Shown: positions 8,579 through 18,302, counted from the first letter of the stretch. The stretch is DNA of 64,000 nucleotides from an uncultured Siphonobacter sp. (GCA_913775095.1 CAJYIW010000017.1:62001-126000), one strand, 5' to 3'. The notes: generated by a model from the letters alone, not told the origin. Program-made: numbers and translations.

Positions 8579-9436
8579 TTACAGGTTTTGGGTTAAGGTT
8601 CGTAAGGCCTGAATACTTTGTTTGACCACTTCTTCTTCCTGATCCGTGTAGTCCGGATGAAGGAAGTCAACTTCCACGGCCAGAAAGCCCTGATACTCGT
8701 GACGGTGTAAGATTTCAGCCAGCTTTTCGTTGGGAATCAAGCCTTCGCCTGTGGGCACGCAGGAGAAAAAATACCATTCATTGACCGGTACGCCTTTCGC
8801 GGGTTTCAGGTCTTTGATGTGCGTGGCAAAGACATGTGGAGCCAGCTTTTCCATGGCCTGAATGGGGTCATCCAGCACCCGCAGGAAATTTCCGGAATCA
8901 AAGTTGACACCGAAAGACGGCGAGTTAACCCCTTTGATTAACTGAAGAATTTCGTCAGAATTATAATCGATGTGATTTTCGACGGCCAGCTTTACGCCGT
9001 ATCGCTCTGCGACTTTTGTAGCTTCCGTAAACATCCGCGTCAGCTTTTCCAGCTGGGGTTCGTGCGGTTCAAAGCGGAACATCAGGCTGCTGCCCACCAC
9101 CCGCATCACCGGGGCTCCAATCTGACTGGCATATTCGATATGCTCGACCATTTCGTCGAATGCCTTTTCATTTTTGCCGCCCTCCAGTCCATCGGGGTGA
9201 CCCCAGGCGTAGACCCGGTCCAGTCCGTTTCGGTCCAGGTGAGATTTAATTCCCTGCAAATAAGCCGCGTCAAACTGAGGAATGAAACAGGATTCCAACG
9301 AAACGCCGTCAATGCCGAGCGTTTCCGTTTTCGTTAAAAAATCTTCAAACGTAAGCGGGTTGACCGGCGGGTTCTGACCAGCGTATACTTCTCCGAAGAG
9401 TCGATGGTAACAATAACTGTCAATGCCAATTTTCAT
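8579..9436 (-). CDS. Cytoplasmic sugar phosphate isomerase/epimerase (TIM barrel)
   Basis: The 285-residue TIM barrel begins MKIGIDSYCYHRLFGEVY and carries the metal-ligand pattern of the xylose-isomerase-like family: Glu in LAVENHIDYNSDE, Asp in FGVNFDSGNFL, His in ATHIKDLKP and Glu in AVEVDFLHPDY. The family includes 3-keto-sugar epimerases, inosose and tagatose enzymes. It heads the operon with the Gfo/Idh oxidoreductase. A dehydrogenase plus isomerase pair is the usual layout for keto-sugar conversions. The substrate remains unknown. Confidence 0.85.
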   Translation of the reverse strand: MKIGIDSYCYHRLFGEVYAGQNPPVNPLTFEDFLTKTETLGIDGVSLESCFIPQFDAAYLQGIKSHLDRNGLDRVYAWGHPDGLEGGKNEKAFDEMVEHIEYASQIGAPVMRVVGSSLMFRFEPHEPQLEKLTRMFTEATKVAERYGVKLAVENHIDYNSDEILQLIKGVNSPSFGVNFDSGNFLRVLDDPIQAMEKLAPHVFATHIKDLKPAKGVPVNEWYFFSCVPTGEGLIPNEKLAEILHRHEYQGFLAVEVDFLHPDYTDQEEEVVKQSIQALRTLTQNL

Positions 9437-9522
9437 AAGTATTAGTCACTGGTTTAGGTACGTTTCCTGCAAATAGCTGAAAAAATACCATCTACGCACG
9501 CTCTGATTAGCTAATTTGAAGT

Positions 9523-9564
9523 AGAAGAAAGGGACATTCCTGCGGCCCTGAATGCCCCTTCTCC
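9523..9564 (-). terminator. Probable terminator of the GH5-SusC-SusD unit
   Basis: An imperfect inverted repeat (AGAAAGGGACATTC against GAATGCCCCTTCT) lies 74 bases past the SusD stop, with pyrimidine-rich sequence following on the minus strand. Confidence 0.5.
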
Positions 9565-9637
9565 TGAGGATCAGAAAACTAGGTAATGAACCCGATTCCA
9601 ATCTTTTTCAAACGAAATGAATCCCGTCAACCCTTCC

Positions 9638-11329
9638 TTACCAGCCCGGATTGTTTTCGTTGATACTGGTATTCCCGTTCACTTCATTCAGCGGAATGGG
9701 TAACAGTAAATGTTTGTCCTGGCGGCGTTTGATGATGTTATTGGCATCAATGTCGATGGCATTCATGGCCTGCAGGTAAATTCCCCAGCGACGCAGATCC
9801 CAGGCCCGGTGCCCTTCGAGTGCCAGCTCGCGTTGGCGTTCCTGAAGAATGAAGGAGCGGAGCTGCTGCTGATTCAGGTTTGCGGCATCGGTAGCTCCAC
9901 TGCGTCTACGCACTTTGTTGAGAGCCTCGTATCCTTCAGCCGTTGGGCCGTTTACCTCGTTGTCGGCTTCGGCAAAAATCAGCAGCGTTTCGGCGTAGCG
10001 AATGAACGGGAAAGGAAAATCAGATCGCTGCACATTCCGGTCCGTTACCTGTAAAAACTTCGACAACTTAGCCGTATGGAACTGATCGGCTGAGTACACA
10101 TCGGTAGGCTGATAGCCTTCTTTCGTGGGTACCGCAGCACTGTTTTTTACTTTCAGACTGTCTTTAGCCGGGTAATAATGCCAGGCTGCATTGCTGAACA
10201 TTTTCCAGCGGTGCTGCACGCCCTCGGTAATCCGCTGATCTTTTTCTTCGAACAATTCATACCAGTGATCGGACATGGAATAGAGGTTCCCGTCAATCGA
10301 ACCACTCGGTAAGGTATAGCCCACGTAATGATAAGACAGAAAATTACCGAATACCTCAGAACCCGAGATCGCACTCATCTGCCAGAGGTGTTCACCTTTC
10401 CCCCGGTTGCCGATGGTCCAGGTTTGCATGTAGGTGGGAAACAGGTCAATGGGCGATCCGGCTTTCTGCATGTCGATCACCTCTTTGGCTTTATCGCGGG
10501 CCAGCTTGAAATACTGGGCCGCGTCAAAACCCTCATGCCCCGCCACCACATTTTTGGTGTACGTGGAAGCCGTAGGCGGAATCCGGCGAATAAGGTTACC
10601 CACCCGTTCCGTTTGTCTTCCTCCCATCACCGTGACCTGGGCTCCTTTCAGGGCACCCGAGGCCATGGTCAGGTACACTTTGGAAAGTAAGGTTTTAGCC
10701 GCCTCCTGACTCAAGCGACCCGTTTCATAACCCGAGGTAGTGCGGGTGTAGAGTTTCTCCTCCGCCGTTTTCAGGTTTTCGATAATGTGAGCGTACACCT
10801 CCGGTACCGCAGCCCGGGGCTGATTGGTGCTTTCGCCTTCCGTGACTGATTTTTTAAAGATGGGGACCGGACCAAAAGCCCGAACCAGCATATAATAGGC
10901 CCAGCCCTTCAGAAAATACAACTGACCGAGGGCGTTGTTTTTCACTTTTTCGTCAATCGTCATGGAGCTGATCTTGGTAATAGCATAGTTGCTCCGCTCG
11001 ATCAGCGTATAAGGCCCGGCCCAGAAGGTGTTAATGTCCGAGGTAGACTGAAAGTTACCCGCTCCCATGGCCTGAAACGCGTAATCTTTCCCCGTTATAT
11101 CGTCGGCATCAACCTCTAACGGTCTATTATATACGGCATATTGAAAAAAGGATCCGCTGTTCAGCGTATTCAGGACGCCATTTACCCAGAGTTTCGCATC
11201 TGCTTCGGTAGTGGTACCAATCTGATCGGGGCTAACAAAGTCATAAGGGGTTTCCTGCAGGGCATCTTTACAGGAAAACGTTCCCAGAGCCAGAGCTAAA
11301 ATGCCGATATGTATTAATGTCTTTTTCAT
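9638..11329 (-). CDS. SusD/RagB-family outer-membrane glycan-binding lipoprotein
   Basis: The 563-residue protein has a lipoprotein signal (IGILALALGTFSCKD, lipid Cys near residue 20), TPR-like helices with LGQLYFLKGWAYYMLVRAFG, and the conserved C-terminal block FPFIRYAETLLIFAEADNE followed by RELALEGHRAWDLRRW. SusD proteins cap the SusC channel and bind oligosaccharides at the cell surface. It follows SusC by 11 bases. The ligand is probably the plant polysaccharide handled by the neighbouring GH5, GH140 and esterase, but it cannot be named from sequence. Confidence 0.93.
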   Translation of the reverse strand: MKKTLIHIGILALALGTFSCKDALQETPYDFVSPDQIGTTTEADAKLWVNGVLNTLNSGSFFQYAVYNRPLEVDADDITGKDYAFQAMGAGNFQSTSDINTFWAGPYTLIERSNYAITKISSMTIDEKVKNNALGQLYFLKGWAYYMLVRAFGPVPIFKKSVTEGESTNQPRAAVPEVYAHIIENLKTAEEKLYTRTTSGYETGRLSQEAAKTLLSKVYLTMASGALKGAQVTVMGGRQTERVGNLIRRIPPTASTYTKNVVAGHEGFDAAQYFKLARDKAKEVIDMQKAGSPIDLFPTYMQTWTIGNRGKGEHLWQMSAISGSEVFGNFLSYHYVGYTLPSGSIDGNLYSMSDHWYELFEEKDQRITEGVQHRWKMFSNAAWHYYPAKDSLKVKNSAAVPTKEGYQPTDVYSADQFHTAKLSKFLQVTDRNVQRSDFPFPFIRYAETLLIFAEADNEVNGPTAEGYEALNKVRRRSGATDAANLNQQQLRSFILQERQRELALEGHRAWDLRRWGIYLQAMNAIDIDANNIIKRRQDKHLLLPIPLNEVNGNTSINENNPGW

Positions 11330-11340
11330 GAGGGATCGAG

Positions 11341-14300
11341 TTAAAATGCGGCTTTGAGGCCCAGCGTAATGGTTCGGTTGTTGGGGTAGGAATTCATGTC
11401 AACGCCGCGACGCGAGGCATCGCCACCGAAGGAATTCACGTCGGGATCGTACCAGCTATACTTCGACAGGGTCCACACGTTGCCTATACTGGCGTACACG
11501 TTAAGCGATTCCACGGCTTTTGCGGGCTTGCGGAAGGTGTAACCCAGGTTTACCGTTTTCAGACGTAAGTAGGAAGCATCTTCCAGGTAACGATCCGAGA
11601 ACAACATCACCCGCACCTGCGAAGCATCCGCCCGGGGCCATTTCGCGTTGGCTTTGTTTTCTTCCGTCCAGCGGGTATCGTAGGCCCATTGAGGCGTGTT
11701 ACCCAATTGATTCATCCGAACTTTCAGCAGATTCGTATTCACAATGCTTCCCCCCTGCACGCCCTGAAAGAAGATACTCAGGCTGAATCCTTTGTACGAG
11801 AAATTATTCGTGAATCCGTACGTGTAATTCGGGTTGGTGCTGCCGATGATGGTTCGGTCGGTACTTTCACTGATACTGGCGGGATTGTTATCCATGTTCT
11901 TATACTTGATCTCACCGAGTTTGGAGCGAAGCTGGGTCTCGGTCCAGTTGGCAAACTGGGGATCGGCCTTTACTTCCGCTACGTCGTCGTAATACCCATC
12001 CTCCACTAAACCATAGATCGTTCCAATCGCGTAGCCATTTCTCTGAATGAAGATGTTATCGAAGGAATAATACAACCGCTGGGCGAACTGATCGGCGGGT
12101 AAATCCATGATCTTGTTGCGGTTGAAGGAAATGTTGGCGTTCAGATCCCATTTAAACGTTCCTTTTTGCACGAGTGTACCCGTTGCACTGATTTCCAGTC
12201 CTTTGTTTTCCACGCTTCCGTAATTGGTCAGCATCGTGTTGAAGCCATTACTGGGAGCAATCTGGATGGTCTGTAATAAATCCCGCGTCCGTTTTTTATA
12301 CAGATCGACGGTAACGTTCAGTCGGTTGTTCATGAAACCGAAATCGGCTCCCAGGTCCATCTGCGTAGTCGTCTCCCAGCGGATGTTCGGATCCACCAGT
12401 CCCCGGCCATTGTCAACCGCGTATCCACTTTGTTCAACGCCGTTGATGGGAACATTGGCAATGGTGGTGGTGTAAAGACTTCCGTACGGAGCAATGCCCT
12501 GATTGCCCGTCTGGCCCAGACTACTTCTGATTTTCAGCGTAGAAAAGACATTCAGGTTTTTGATAAACTCTTCTTCACCGGCATTCCAGGCCAGAGCTAC
12601 CGAAGCGAAATTGGCCCATTTATTACGGGTAGCGAACTTACTGGAACCATCCCGGCGGAAGGAGGCCGTGAACAGATACTTTCCGTCGTAACTGTAGTTG
12701 ACCCGGCCCAGCAACGACATCAGGGAGTTATCATTGCGGCCATTTTGCAGGGGCGATGGTCTTAATCCGGCTCTCAGGTTGAAGTTGCGGGTGATGTCCG
12801 TGGGGAAGCCCGTAGCCGACATGGTTTTGTATTCGGAAATGCCGTTTTCGAACGTGTAGGCTGCCACGGCATTAATGGTGTGCTTTTTGGCAAAGGTCTG
12901 ATTGTAGGAAAGGATGGACTCCAGCGTTAACTGGCCGTTGCTGTTATCCGACACCATTCCGTAACCATTCGTTGGCGTGCGACCTTCGTTCAAATCTCTT
13001 CCGTAATAGATTTCCCGCGAGTTCAGGTTGAAATTATAACCCATCCGCTGGCGGAAGTTCAGGGCCGGAGTGAAATTCAGCTGAGCGTAAGCCGTCGTAT
13101 ACACCCGTGTCGCATACGTCATGTCACGGGCCGACTGAGTCGTTTTGTAAGGGTTAGCCAAATTGGAGGTATTAATAAGCGACTCCCGGAAAGCCGAATT
13201 GGGATCATCAACGGGATACGTAGGCGGGAAAAAGATCGTCGAACTGATCAGACTGGGCTGAGCTCCCGAGGTGTTGGTTTTACCCATCTGGTACGTCGTA
13301 TAGGCAATGTTGTTATTCGTACCGATTTGCAGAAGCCTTCCGATTTTACGGTCCAGGTTGAATTGTAAACTATAGCGTTTGAAACCGGAATTCAGGATGA
13401 TTCCCTGCTGATCCAGGTAGTTACCGGAAATCAGGTACGTTCCCCGCTCATTACCTCCCGAAATCGAGAGGGTATAATCCTGGGTAACGGCAGGGCGGAA
13501 AATTTCACTTTGCCAGTTGGTTCCTTTGAAACCAACCGGATACTGCGAGCCTTCGGGCAAACCGTTCCGGTAGTCTTCCGGCCCGGGCAGATACGTGTTG
13601 CCCCCCAGAACCGGGTCTACCCCTACTCGTCCCGGAAAAGGCACTTCCAGCGTAGTACCGATGTATTTACTGGCATTCGCATACGCTTCATTCTGAAAAA
13701 GAGCATACTGATAGGCATTGAGCATCGGGATGGTCTTGGAAACCTTGCCGACACTGATATTCGTGGTAAACTCCACCCGGTCTTTACCCGCTTTGCCTTT
13801 TTTGGTCGTCACCAATACTACGCCATTCGCTCCCCGTGACCCGTAGATAGCCGTGGCCGACGCATCTTTCAGCACTTCAATGCTCTCAATATCCTGAGGA
13901 TTCATGTTGGCCAGAAAGTTAATGGTCTGCATGCTGCCTTCGGCTCCGGCGGGCGTTGCGGCCGACGTAAAGGGAATGCCGTCAATGACGTAAAGCGGCT
14001 CACTACCCGTAAAGGAATTGGCCCCGCGAATGGTCATGCTGATGCCACCGCCGGGAGCACCGTCGCCCTTGTTCACATTAACCCCGGCAATCTGTCCCTG
14101 TAAACTCTGATTGATGCTGGTCGGTACGTTCCGAAGCAGGTCCGTTCCTTTCACCGTAGTTACGGATCCTGTTAAATCTCGTTTTGCCACGGTTCCGTAC
14201 CCAATGACTACGACCTCATCGAGTTTCTTATCGTTTGATTCCAGCGATACATTCAGGGTGGTACGTCCCGCCAGTAATAGTTCCTGCGGAGAATACCCTA

Positions 14301-14526
14301 CAAACGAGAAAATCAGTACGGGAGCAGAGGATGGTACCGAAAGTGTATAGGCTCCCTCGCTATTGGTAACCGTCCCCGACGTGGTTCCTTTGATCAGGAT
14401 ACTCACTCCGGGCAAAGGCTCGCCGCTTTCCTTTGCCGTTACCAGGCCCTTCACCGTCAGGTTCTGAGCCCAGACCGCCGGACACAGCAGGATCATTGCC
14501 ACCAACCATAGATAGTGTTGCTTCAT
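11341..14526 (-). CDS. SusC/RagA-family TonB-dependent outer-membrane transporter
   Basis: The 1061-residue protein has a signal peptide (ending AVWAQ) and a carboxypeptidase-regulatory-like domain (VKGLVTAKESGEPLPGVSIL). A TonB-box-like segment (LDEVVVIGYGT) comes next, then a plug with GQIAGVNVN and VLKDASATAIYGSRGANGV, and a 22-strand barrel ending in aromatic-rich LGLKAAF. It imports oligosaccharides using TonB energy. It lies between the GH5 gene (34 bases upstream) and SusD and is the import pore of this locus. Confidence 0.95.
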   Translation of the reverse strand: MKQHYLWLVAMILLCPAVWAQNLTVKGLVTAKESGEPLPGVSILIKGTTSGTVTNSEGAYTLSVPSSAPVLIFSFVGYSPQELLLAGRTTLNVSLESNDKKLDEVVVIGYGTVAKRDLTGSVTTVKGTDLLRNVPTSINQSLQGQIAGVNVNKGDGAPGGGISMTIRGANSFTGSEPLYVIDGIPFTSAATPAGAEGSMQTINFLANMNPQDIESIEVLKDASATAIYGSRGANGVVLVTTKKGKAGKDRVEFTTNISVGKVSKTIPMLNAYQYALFQNEAYANASKYIGTTLEVPFPGRVGVDPVLGGNTYLPGPEDYRNGLPEGSQYPVGFKGTNWQSEIFRPAVTQDYTLSISGGNERGTYLISGNYLDQQGIILNSGFKRYSLQFNLDRKIGRLLQIGTNNNIAYTTYQMGKTNTSGAQPSLISSTIFFPPTYPVDDPNSAFRESLINTSNLANPYKTTQSARDMTYATRVYTTAYAQLNFTPALNFRQRMGYNFNLNSREIYYGRDLNEGRTPTNGYGMVSDNSNGQLTLESILSYNQTFAKKHTINAVAAYTFENGISEYKTMSATGFPTDITRNFNLRAGLRPSPLQNGRNDNSLMSLLGRVNYSYDGKYLFTASFRRDGSSKFATRNKWANFASVALAWNAGEEEFIKNLNVFSTLKIRSSLGQTGNQGIAPYGSLYTTTIANVPINGVEQSGYAVDNGRGLVDPNIRWETTTQMDLGADFGFMNNRLNVTVDLYKKRTRDLLQTIQIAPSNGFNTMLTNYGSVENKGLEISATGTLVQKGTFKWDLNANISFNRNKIMDLPADQFAQRLYYSFDNIFIQRNGYAIGTIYGLVEDGYYDDVAEVKADPQFANWTETQLRSKLGEIKYKNMDNNPASISESTDRTIIGSTNPNYTYGFTNNFSYKGFSLSIFFQGVQGGSIVNTNLLKVRMNQLGNTPQWAYDTRWTEENKANAKWPRADASQVRVMLFSDRYLEDASYLRLKTVNLGYTFRKPAKAVESLNVYASIGNVWTLSKYSWYDPDVNSFGGDASRRGVDMNSYPNNRTITLGLKAAF

Positions 14527-14560
14527 CGTATTAGAATTTATAGTAAAAAGGTTTAGAGGA

Positions 14561-15574
14561 TTAATTAGTCTTCAGGTACGATTGCAGTACCTTCATCTGA
14601 GGACGTTCGGTTTTGCTGGTGGAACCAACGGCCAGCGGGTAATCTCCCCAGCGGGAGCCGCCTGCCCAGTAGGTTCCGTTCACTCCTTCTTTCTGGATGT
14701 ATCTTAGAAATCGATCCAGTACCACCAGCCATCGGGGATCATGGTCAGGCACGCCGTACTCCCCCACAAAGCCCTTCAGTTGATGTTTCTTCAACCAGTT
14801 AATGAAAGGACTGACGCGGGCAACGCCCGTGTTTTCCGTTGCCTGTTCCTCTTCATAGGAATGCTTGTACGTTCCGGAACCGTCCTTATCGAAATAGAGG
14901 TGAGCTTCAAAAATGAGCTTGCGGGCAGGATCCCGCAGATACCGGAGCGAATCGCTGGCCTGCGGCCAGCGTTCCGCCGAACTCCAGCTATTTCCGGCCA
15001 CCAGAATACTCGTTTTCCGATCGGTTTTCCGGATATTATCAATAGCATTCTGAGCCATCTCAAACCAACTTGTGCCGGGTAATAAATCATGGGGTTCGTT
15101 CATGAGCCCATACCCGTACAGATTACGGAAACCTTTCATTTCCTGAGCAATACGTTTCCAGGCATCGCCCAGAGCCGCAACGGGCAGTTCTTCGGAGCCA
15201 ATCATGGACTCGGTTGTACCCTCATACCGGCGACAGTAATTGTGCATGTCCAGAATGACCGGCATATTCTTCTTTTCCGCCTGCTGTACGACCTCTTTCA
15301 TCCGGGCCAGTTCGGCGGTGTCGAGTTCACCATACAGGCGGGGTTGCAATCGTTCCCACCGAAAGGGCAAACGAACCAGCATTAACTGTTTGGTGCGGTA
15401 ATATTCCAGGTCTTTTTCCTCGGGATACGCGTAATCTTTTCCATAGACACCCGGCATTGTCGATCCAAAATCGGCTCCTGCCAGATTCACTCCGAAGGGC
15501 AATGACTGAGCATACGAACCAGAAGTGATAGCCCATAGCATACCCAGGAAAATCGCAGTAAAGCGTTTCTTCAT
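14561..15574 (-). CDS. Secreted GH5-family endoglycanase (cellulase superfamily)
   Basis: The 337-residue protein has a signal peptide (MKKRFTAIFLGMLWAITSGS to YAQ) and a GH5 TIM barrel. YGYGLMNEPHD carries the acid/base Glu160 and KGFVGEYGVP the nucleophile Glu272. VRLPFRWERLQP and DMHNYCRRY are the usual earlier strands. GH5 enzymes cut beta-1,4-glucans, mannans or xylans internally, and the subfamily is not resolvable by eye. As first gene of a GH5-SusC-SusD unit it probably trims polysaccharide at the cell surface or in the periplasm. A TACATTTG -7 box lies about 200 bases upstream. Confidence 0.9.
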   Translation of the reverse strand: MKKRFTAIFLGMLWAITSGSYAQSLPFGVNLAGADFGSTMPGVYGKDYAYPEEKDLEYYRTKQLMLVRLPFRWERLQPRLYGELDTAELARMKEVVQQAEKKNMPVILDMHNYCRRYEGTTESMIGSEELPVAALGDAWKRIAQEMKGFRNLYGYGLMNEPHDLLPGTSWFEMAQNAIDNIRKTDRKTSILVAGNSWSSAERWPQASDSLRYLRDPARKLIFEAHLYFDKDGSGTYKHSYEEEQATENTGVARVSPFINWLKKHQLKGFVGEYGVPDHDPRWLVVLDRFLRYIQKEGVNGTYWAGGSRWGDYPLAVGSTSKTERPQMKVLQSYLKTN

Positions 15575-15749
15575 AGATAATCAAAACGTGTTTAGAGAAC
15601 TCAGGAGTTTAGTAACTATTAGTCATATACGTAACAATTGAAATACAATTCAGATCCTATCTGTCAGGACTTCAGAGAGACATTCAAACAGTGAAAGCAA
15701 AGACGGCGATATCACCTGCGGTGCCAAAAAACGAAGGGCGATTGTCTGA

Positions 15750-15783
15750 AATAGTGTACGTTAACTATATCTATTCAAATGTA
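15750..15783 (-). promoter_or_regulatory. Candidate promoter and operator of GH5-SusC-SusD unit
   Basis: On the minus strand a Bacteroidota -7 box TACATTTG (15783-15776) is followed 14 bases later by ACGTACACTATT (15761-15750). The same 12-mer occurs just after the TACATTTG box of the PQQ dehydrogenase gene, suggesting a shared regulator. Confidence 0.5.
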
Positions 15784-15853
15784 ATGAACCTGCCTTAGTT
15801 CAGCAAACTTTTTTACTGTTATTTATTCAAAAAATCATACTTATTTTCCGGTT

Positions 15854-17986
15854 TTATTCCAGAGCGAAAGCAACGTATGCATCACCGGTTTTGGTACCCA
15901 ATTTGCCTCCACCCGTAGCGGCAATGACGAGGTATTGTTTACCTTCGATCATGTACGTGCTGGGAGTAGCGTAGCCGCCAAAGGGAAGATCTGCTTCCCA
16001 GAGTTTTTTACCCGAATCCTTATCGAAGGCCCGGATTTTTTCATCCCCCGTGGCTGCAATGAATACCAGTCCGCCTTTGGTGACGATGCATCCGCCAAAG
16101 TTCTCCCGACCCGTTACCGGAATTCCCCGGACGGTTAGTTCGGGGTATTCGCCCAAAGGCTGTTTCCACACCATTTTGCCCGAATGAAGATTAATGGCAT
16201 TCAGGGTTCCCCAGGGGGCTTTGGTGGCAGGGTAATGGTCTTTGTCCAGAAATTTAGTGTAGTTCATAGCCCGGTATACGGGTGGTAAGTTCTGCTCTTT
16301 CTGTGGCTTATGGCTTTCCATATCCAGCAAAAACTCAGCCAGTGCCTGTACCTCATCTTCTGAAATCTGCGAAAAAGCGGGCATGGCTCCGCGACCATTT
16401 TTGACGATCTGAACGACATCGGGCTGTTTGTATTTTCTGGATAAATTGACCAGAGCCGGAATGCCCCCATTTCCCTGACGTTCCGAACCGTGACAGCCTA
16501 CGCAGCCTTTTTCCAAATACACCCGCCGGCCCGGATGCTGAGCCAGGGCCGTAGCGGATTTTTCTTTAGCGTTGATGTCAATCATGGTAATGTGCCAGGC
16601 TAACTCATTGGCATTGACGTAGAGGTTACCCGTCGTGGGGTCATAGGCTCCCCCGCTCCATTCCGCTCCACCGTGAATGCCGTAATAAATCACTCCTTTC
16701 TGAGTCGGAGGTACGTACCAGCCCGTATCTGCTGATCGGAAACGGCTTAACGCTTCCTGATGCACCTCTGGATTGCGATCCGTGAGGTCCTTTTCAGTAA
16801 CGACCTGCCGTGAGAAAGACTGGGGCCATTGCACATAAGGCTGAGTGGGATACGCATTTTCTCCCCAGAGCTGAGATTTCGGGACGGGCCGCTCCTCTAC
16901 TTCCGATAATAACTCACCCGTCTGACGGTTGAACAAAAAGATATTTCCGGTTTTGGTGAGTTGCACCACTCCCGCTACGGGCTTACCCTTATGCGTGAAG
17001 TCAGCTAAAATCGGAGCACATGGCAAGTCCAGATCCCATAAATCCCGGTGAATGACCTGATAGTGCCAGGCGTGTTTTCCGGTAGCGGCGTTCAGAGCCA
17101 CAATACTGTTTCCGTATAACTGCGAGCCGGGCTTACCGGGTCGATAAAAGTCATTTTTAGGCTGACCAGTGGCGAAATAAACCATCCCCAGCTCCGTGTC
17201 TACGGACAATCCGCCCCAGACGTTCACCCCGGCTCCTTCCCGCCAGAAATCCGCGTCGCCCCAGGTTTCATAGCCGGGCTCCGAGGGCTGGGGAATCGTG
17301 TTGAAGAGCCAGGTGCGTTTTCCGGTTTTAACGTCAAATCCACTCACGTTAGCCGGAGCACTCCAGCTCATGCAACCGACAATAATGGTATTCCGGTAAA
17401 CCACGGGGGAAGCCGGAGCCGTAATTTTCATTTCGGATGCAGGCCGGACCAGTCCTTCATTGAGATCAACCCGTCCCTCCTGACCAAACGACTCGATGCT
17501 TTTTCCGGTACGGGCATCAATGGCTACTAAATAGTTATTGGCCGTAAAAAGCAGTCGTCGGTCTGACCCTTCTTTCCAGAAAGCAATTCCCCGGTTAATA
17601 CCGCCCAGTCGTTCGCCCTTCCGGGCAGGATTATGTCGCCAGATTTCCTGGCCAGTTTTCGCATTGACAGCAATAATTTCGTGGTCGGGCGTGGTTACAT
17701 ACATGATTCCCTCCACCACGAGTGGATTCATCTGAATGTTTCCTTTTGAATTCCCGGAATGATACACCCAGGCAACTTTCAGCTTTGAGACGTTCTCTTT
17801 CGTGATTTCATCCGCTTTGGAAAAACGCGTTACTCCTTCATCGCCTCCCGTAACCGACCAGTCCAGACTGGTCGGGTTTTGTGAGGGGCGGCTGGCTTGC
17901 TGACAGGCCATCATTAACAGTACCGCGACCAGAAGCCAGAGGTACGGTTTTCCAGTTTTCCAGGTAAGGCTGAACCTTTCTGGCAT
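15854..17986 (-). CDS. PQQ-dependent dehydrogenase lipoprotein with embedded cytochrome c domain
   Basis: The start at 17986 (MPERFSLTWKTGKPYLWLL) was chosen because a lipoprotein signal follows directly (LLVAVLLMMAC); an open frame extends 32 codons upstream without typical coding. The mature protein is a quinoprotein beta-propeller of the membrane glucose dehydrogenase type (DWSVTGGDEGVTRFS, repeated W-motif strands, AATGGGKLGT near the end). It is interrupted by a cytochrome c domain with CVGCH (Cys495, Cys498, His499) and a distal Met in GAMPAFSQI. Such enzymes oxidise sugars or alcohols in the periplasm and pass electrons through haem c to the respiratory chain. No PQQ synthesis genes are present here, so the cofactor must come from elsewhere. 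Confidence 0.88.
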   Translation of the reverse strand: MPERFSLTWKTGKPYLWLLVAVLLMMACQQASRPSQNPTSLDWSVTGGDEGVTRFSKADEITKENVSKLKVAWVYHSGNSKGNIQMNPLVVEGIMYVTTPDHEIIAVNAKTGQEIWRHNPARKGERLGGINRGIAFWKEGSDRRLLFTANNYLVAIDARTGKSIESFGQEGRVDLNEGLVRPASEMKITAPASPVVYRNTIIVGCMSWSAPANVSGFDVKTGKRTWLFNTIPQPSEPGYETWGDADFWREGAGVNVWGGLSVDTELGMVYFATGQPKNDFYRPGKPGSQLYGNSIVALNAATGKHAWHYQVIHRDLWDLDLPCAPILADFTHKGKPVAGVVQLTKTGNIFLFNRQTGELLSEVEERPVPKSQLWGENAYPTQPYVQWPQSFSRQVVTEKDLTDRNPEVHQEALSRFRSADTGWYVPPTQKGVIYYGIHGGAEWSGGAYDPTTGNLYVNANELAWHITMIDINAKEKSATALAQHPGRRVYLEKGCVGCHGSERQGNGGIPALVNLSRKYKQPDVVQIVKNGRGAMPAFSQISEDEVQALAEFLLDMESHKPQKEQNLPPVYRAMNYTKFLDKDHYPATKAPWGTLNAINLHSGKMVWKQPLGEYPELTVRGIPVTGRENFGGCIVTKGGLVFIAATGDEKIRAFDKDSGKKLWEADLPFGGYATPSTYMIEGKQYLVIAATGGGKLGTKTGDAYVAFALE

Positions 17987-18063
17987 AGGTTTAGAGAATA
18001 AGGGGATCATTCCGTGCTCGTCGTACCGTACTCTGTCGTCAAACAAACTCGTATTTGCAAAGC

Positions 18064-18087
18064 AATAGTGTACGTACACCAAATGTA
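18064..18087 (-). promoter_or_regulatory. Promoter of the PQQ dehydrogenase with palindromic operator
   Basis: The minus strand reads TACATTTG (18087-18080), the Bacteroidota -7 consensus. The perfect 12-base palindrome GTGTACGTACAC (18068-18079) follows immediately. The palindrome sits near the expected transcription start and overlaps the 12-mer shared with the GH5 promoter. Confidence 0.6.
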
Positions 18088-18294
18088 ATTACAATTTTCT
18101 CAATTGTTGAAATAATTTCATTTAATATGTTATTTATTCAAGTAACAACTCTGATAATATTCTGATATCCAGTAACTTTTCAAAAAGTAAAAAGACTAAA
18201 ATAAATGCAGGGTATTCGACTACGCTGAAACTACAGAACCATCCGAAGCCTTCTCTTTCTGCGTTCGTAGTGAATGCAATCAAAGCCAAAGTTC

Positions 18295-18302
18295 TATATT
18301 TG
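18295..18302 (+). promoter_or_regulatory. -7 promoter box of the sigma54 activator gene
   Basis: TATATTTG fits TAnnTTTG and lies 31 bases before the chosen ATG at 18334. No clear -33 TTTG is visible. Confidence 0.5.

Noticed and set aside
15987-18082. Upstream start of the PQQ enzyme at 18082
   Set aside because: The extra residues cross the promoter region with its TACATTTG box and palindrome; the lipoprotein signal starts properly at 17986.
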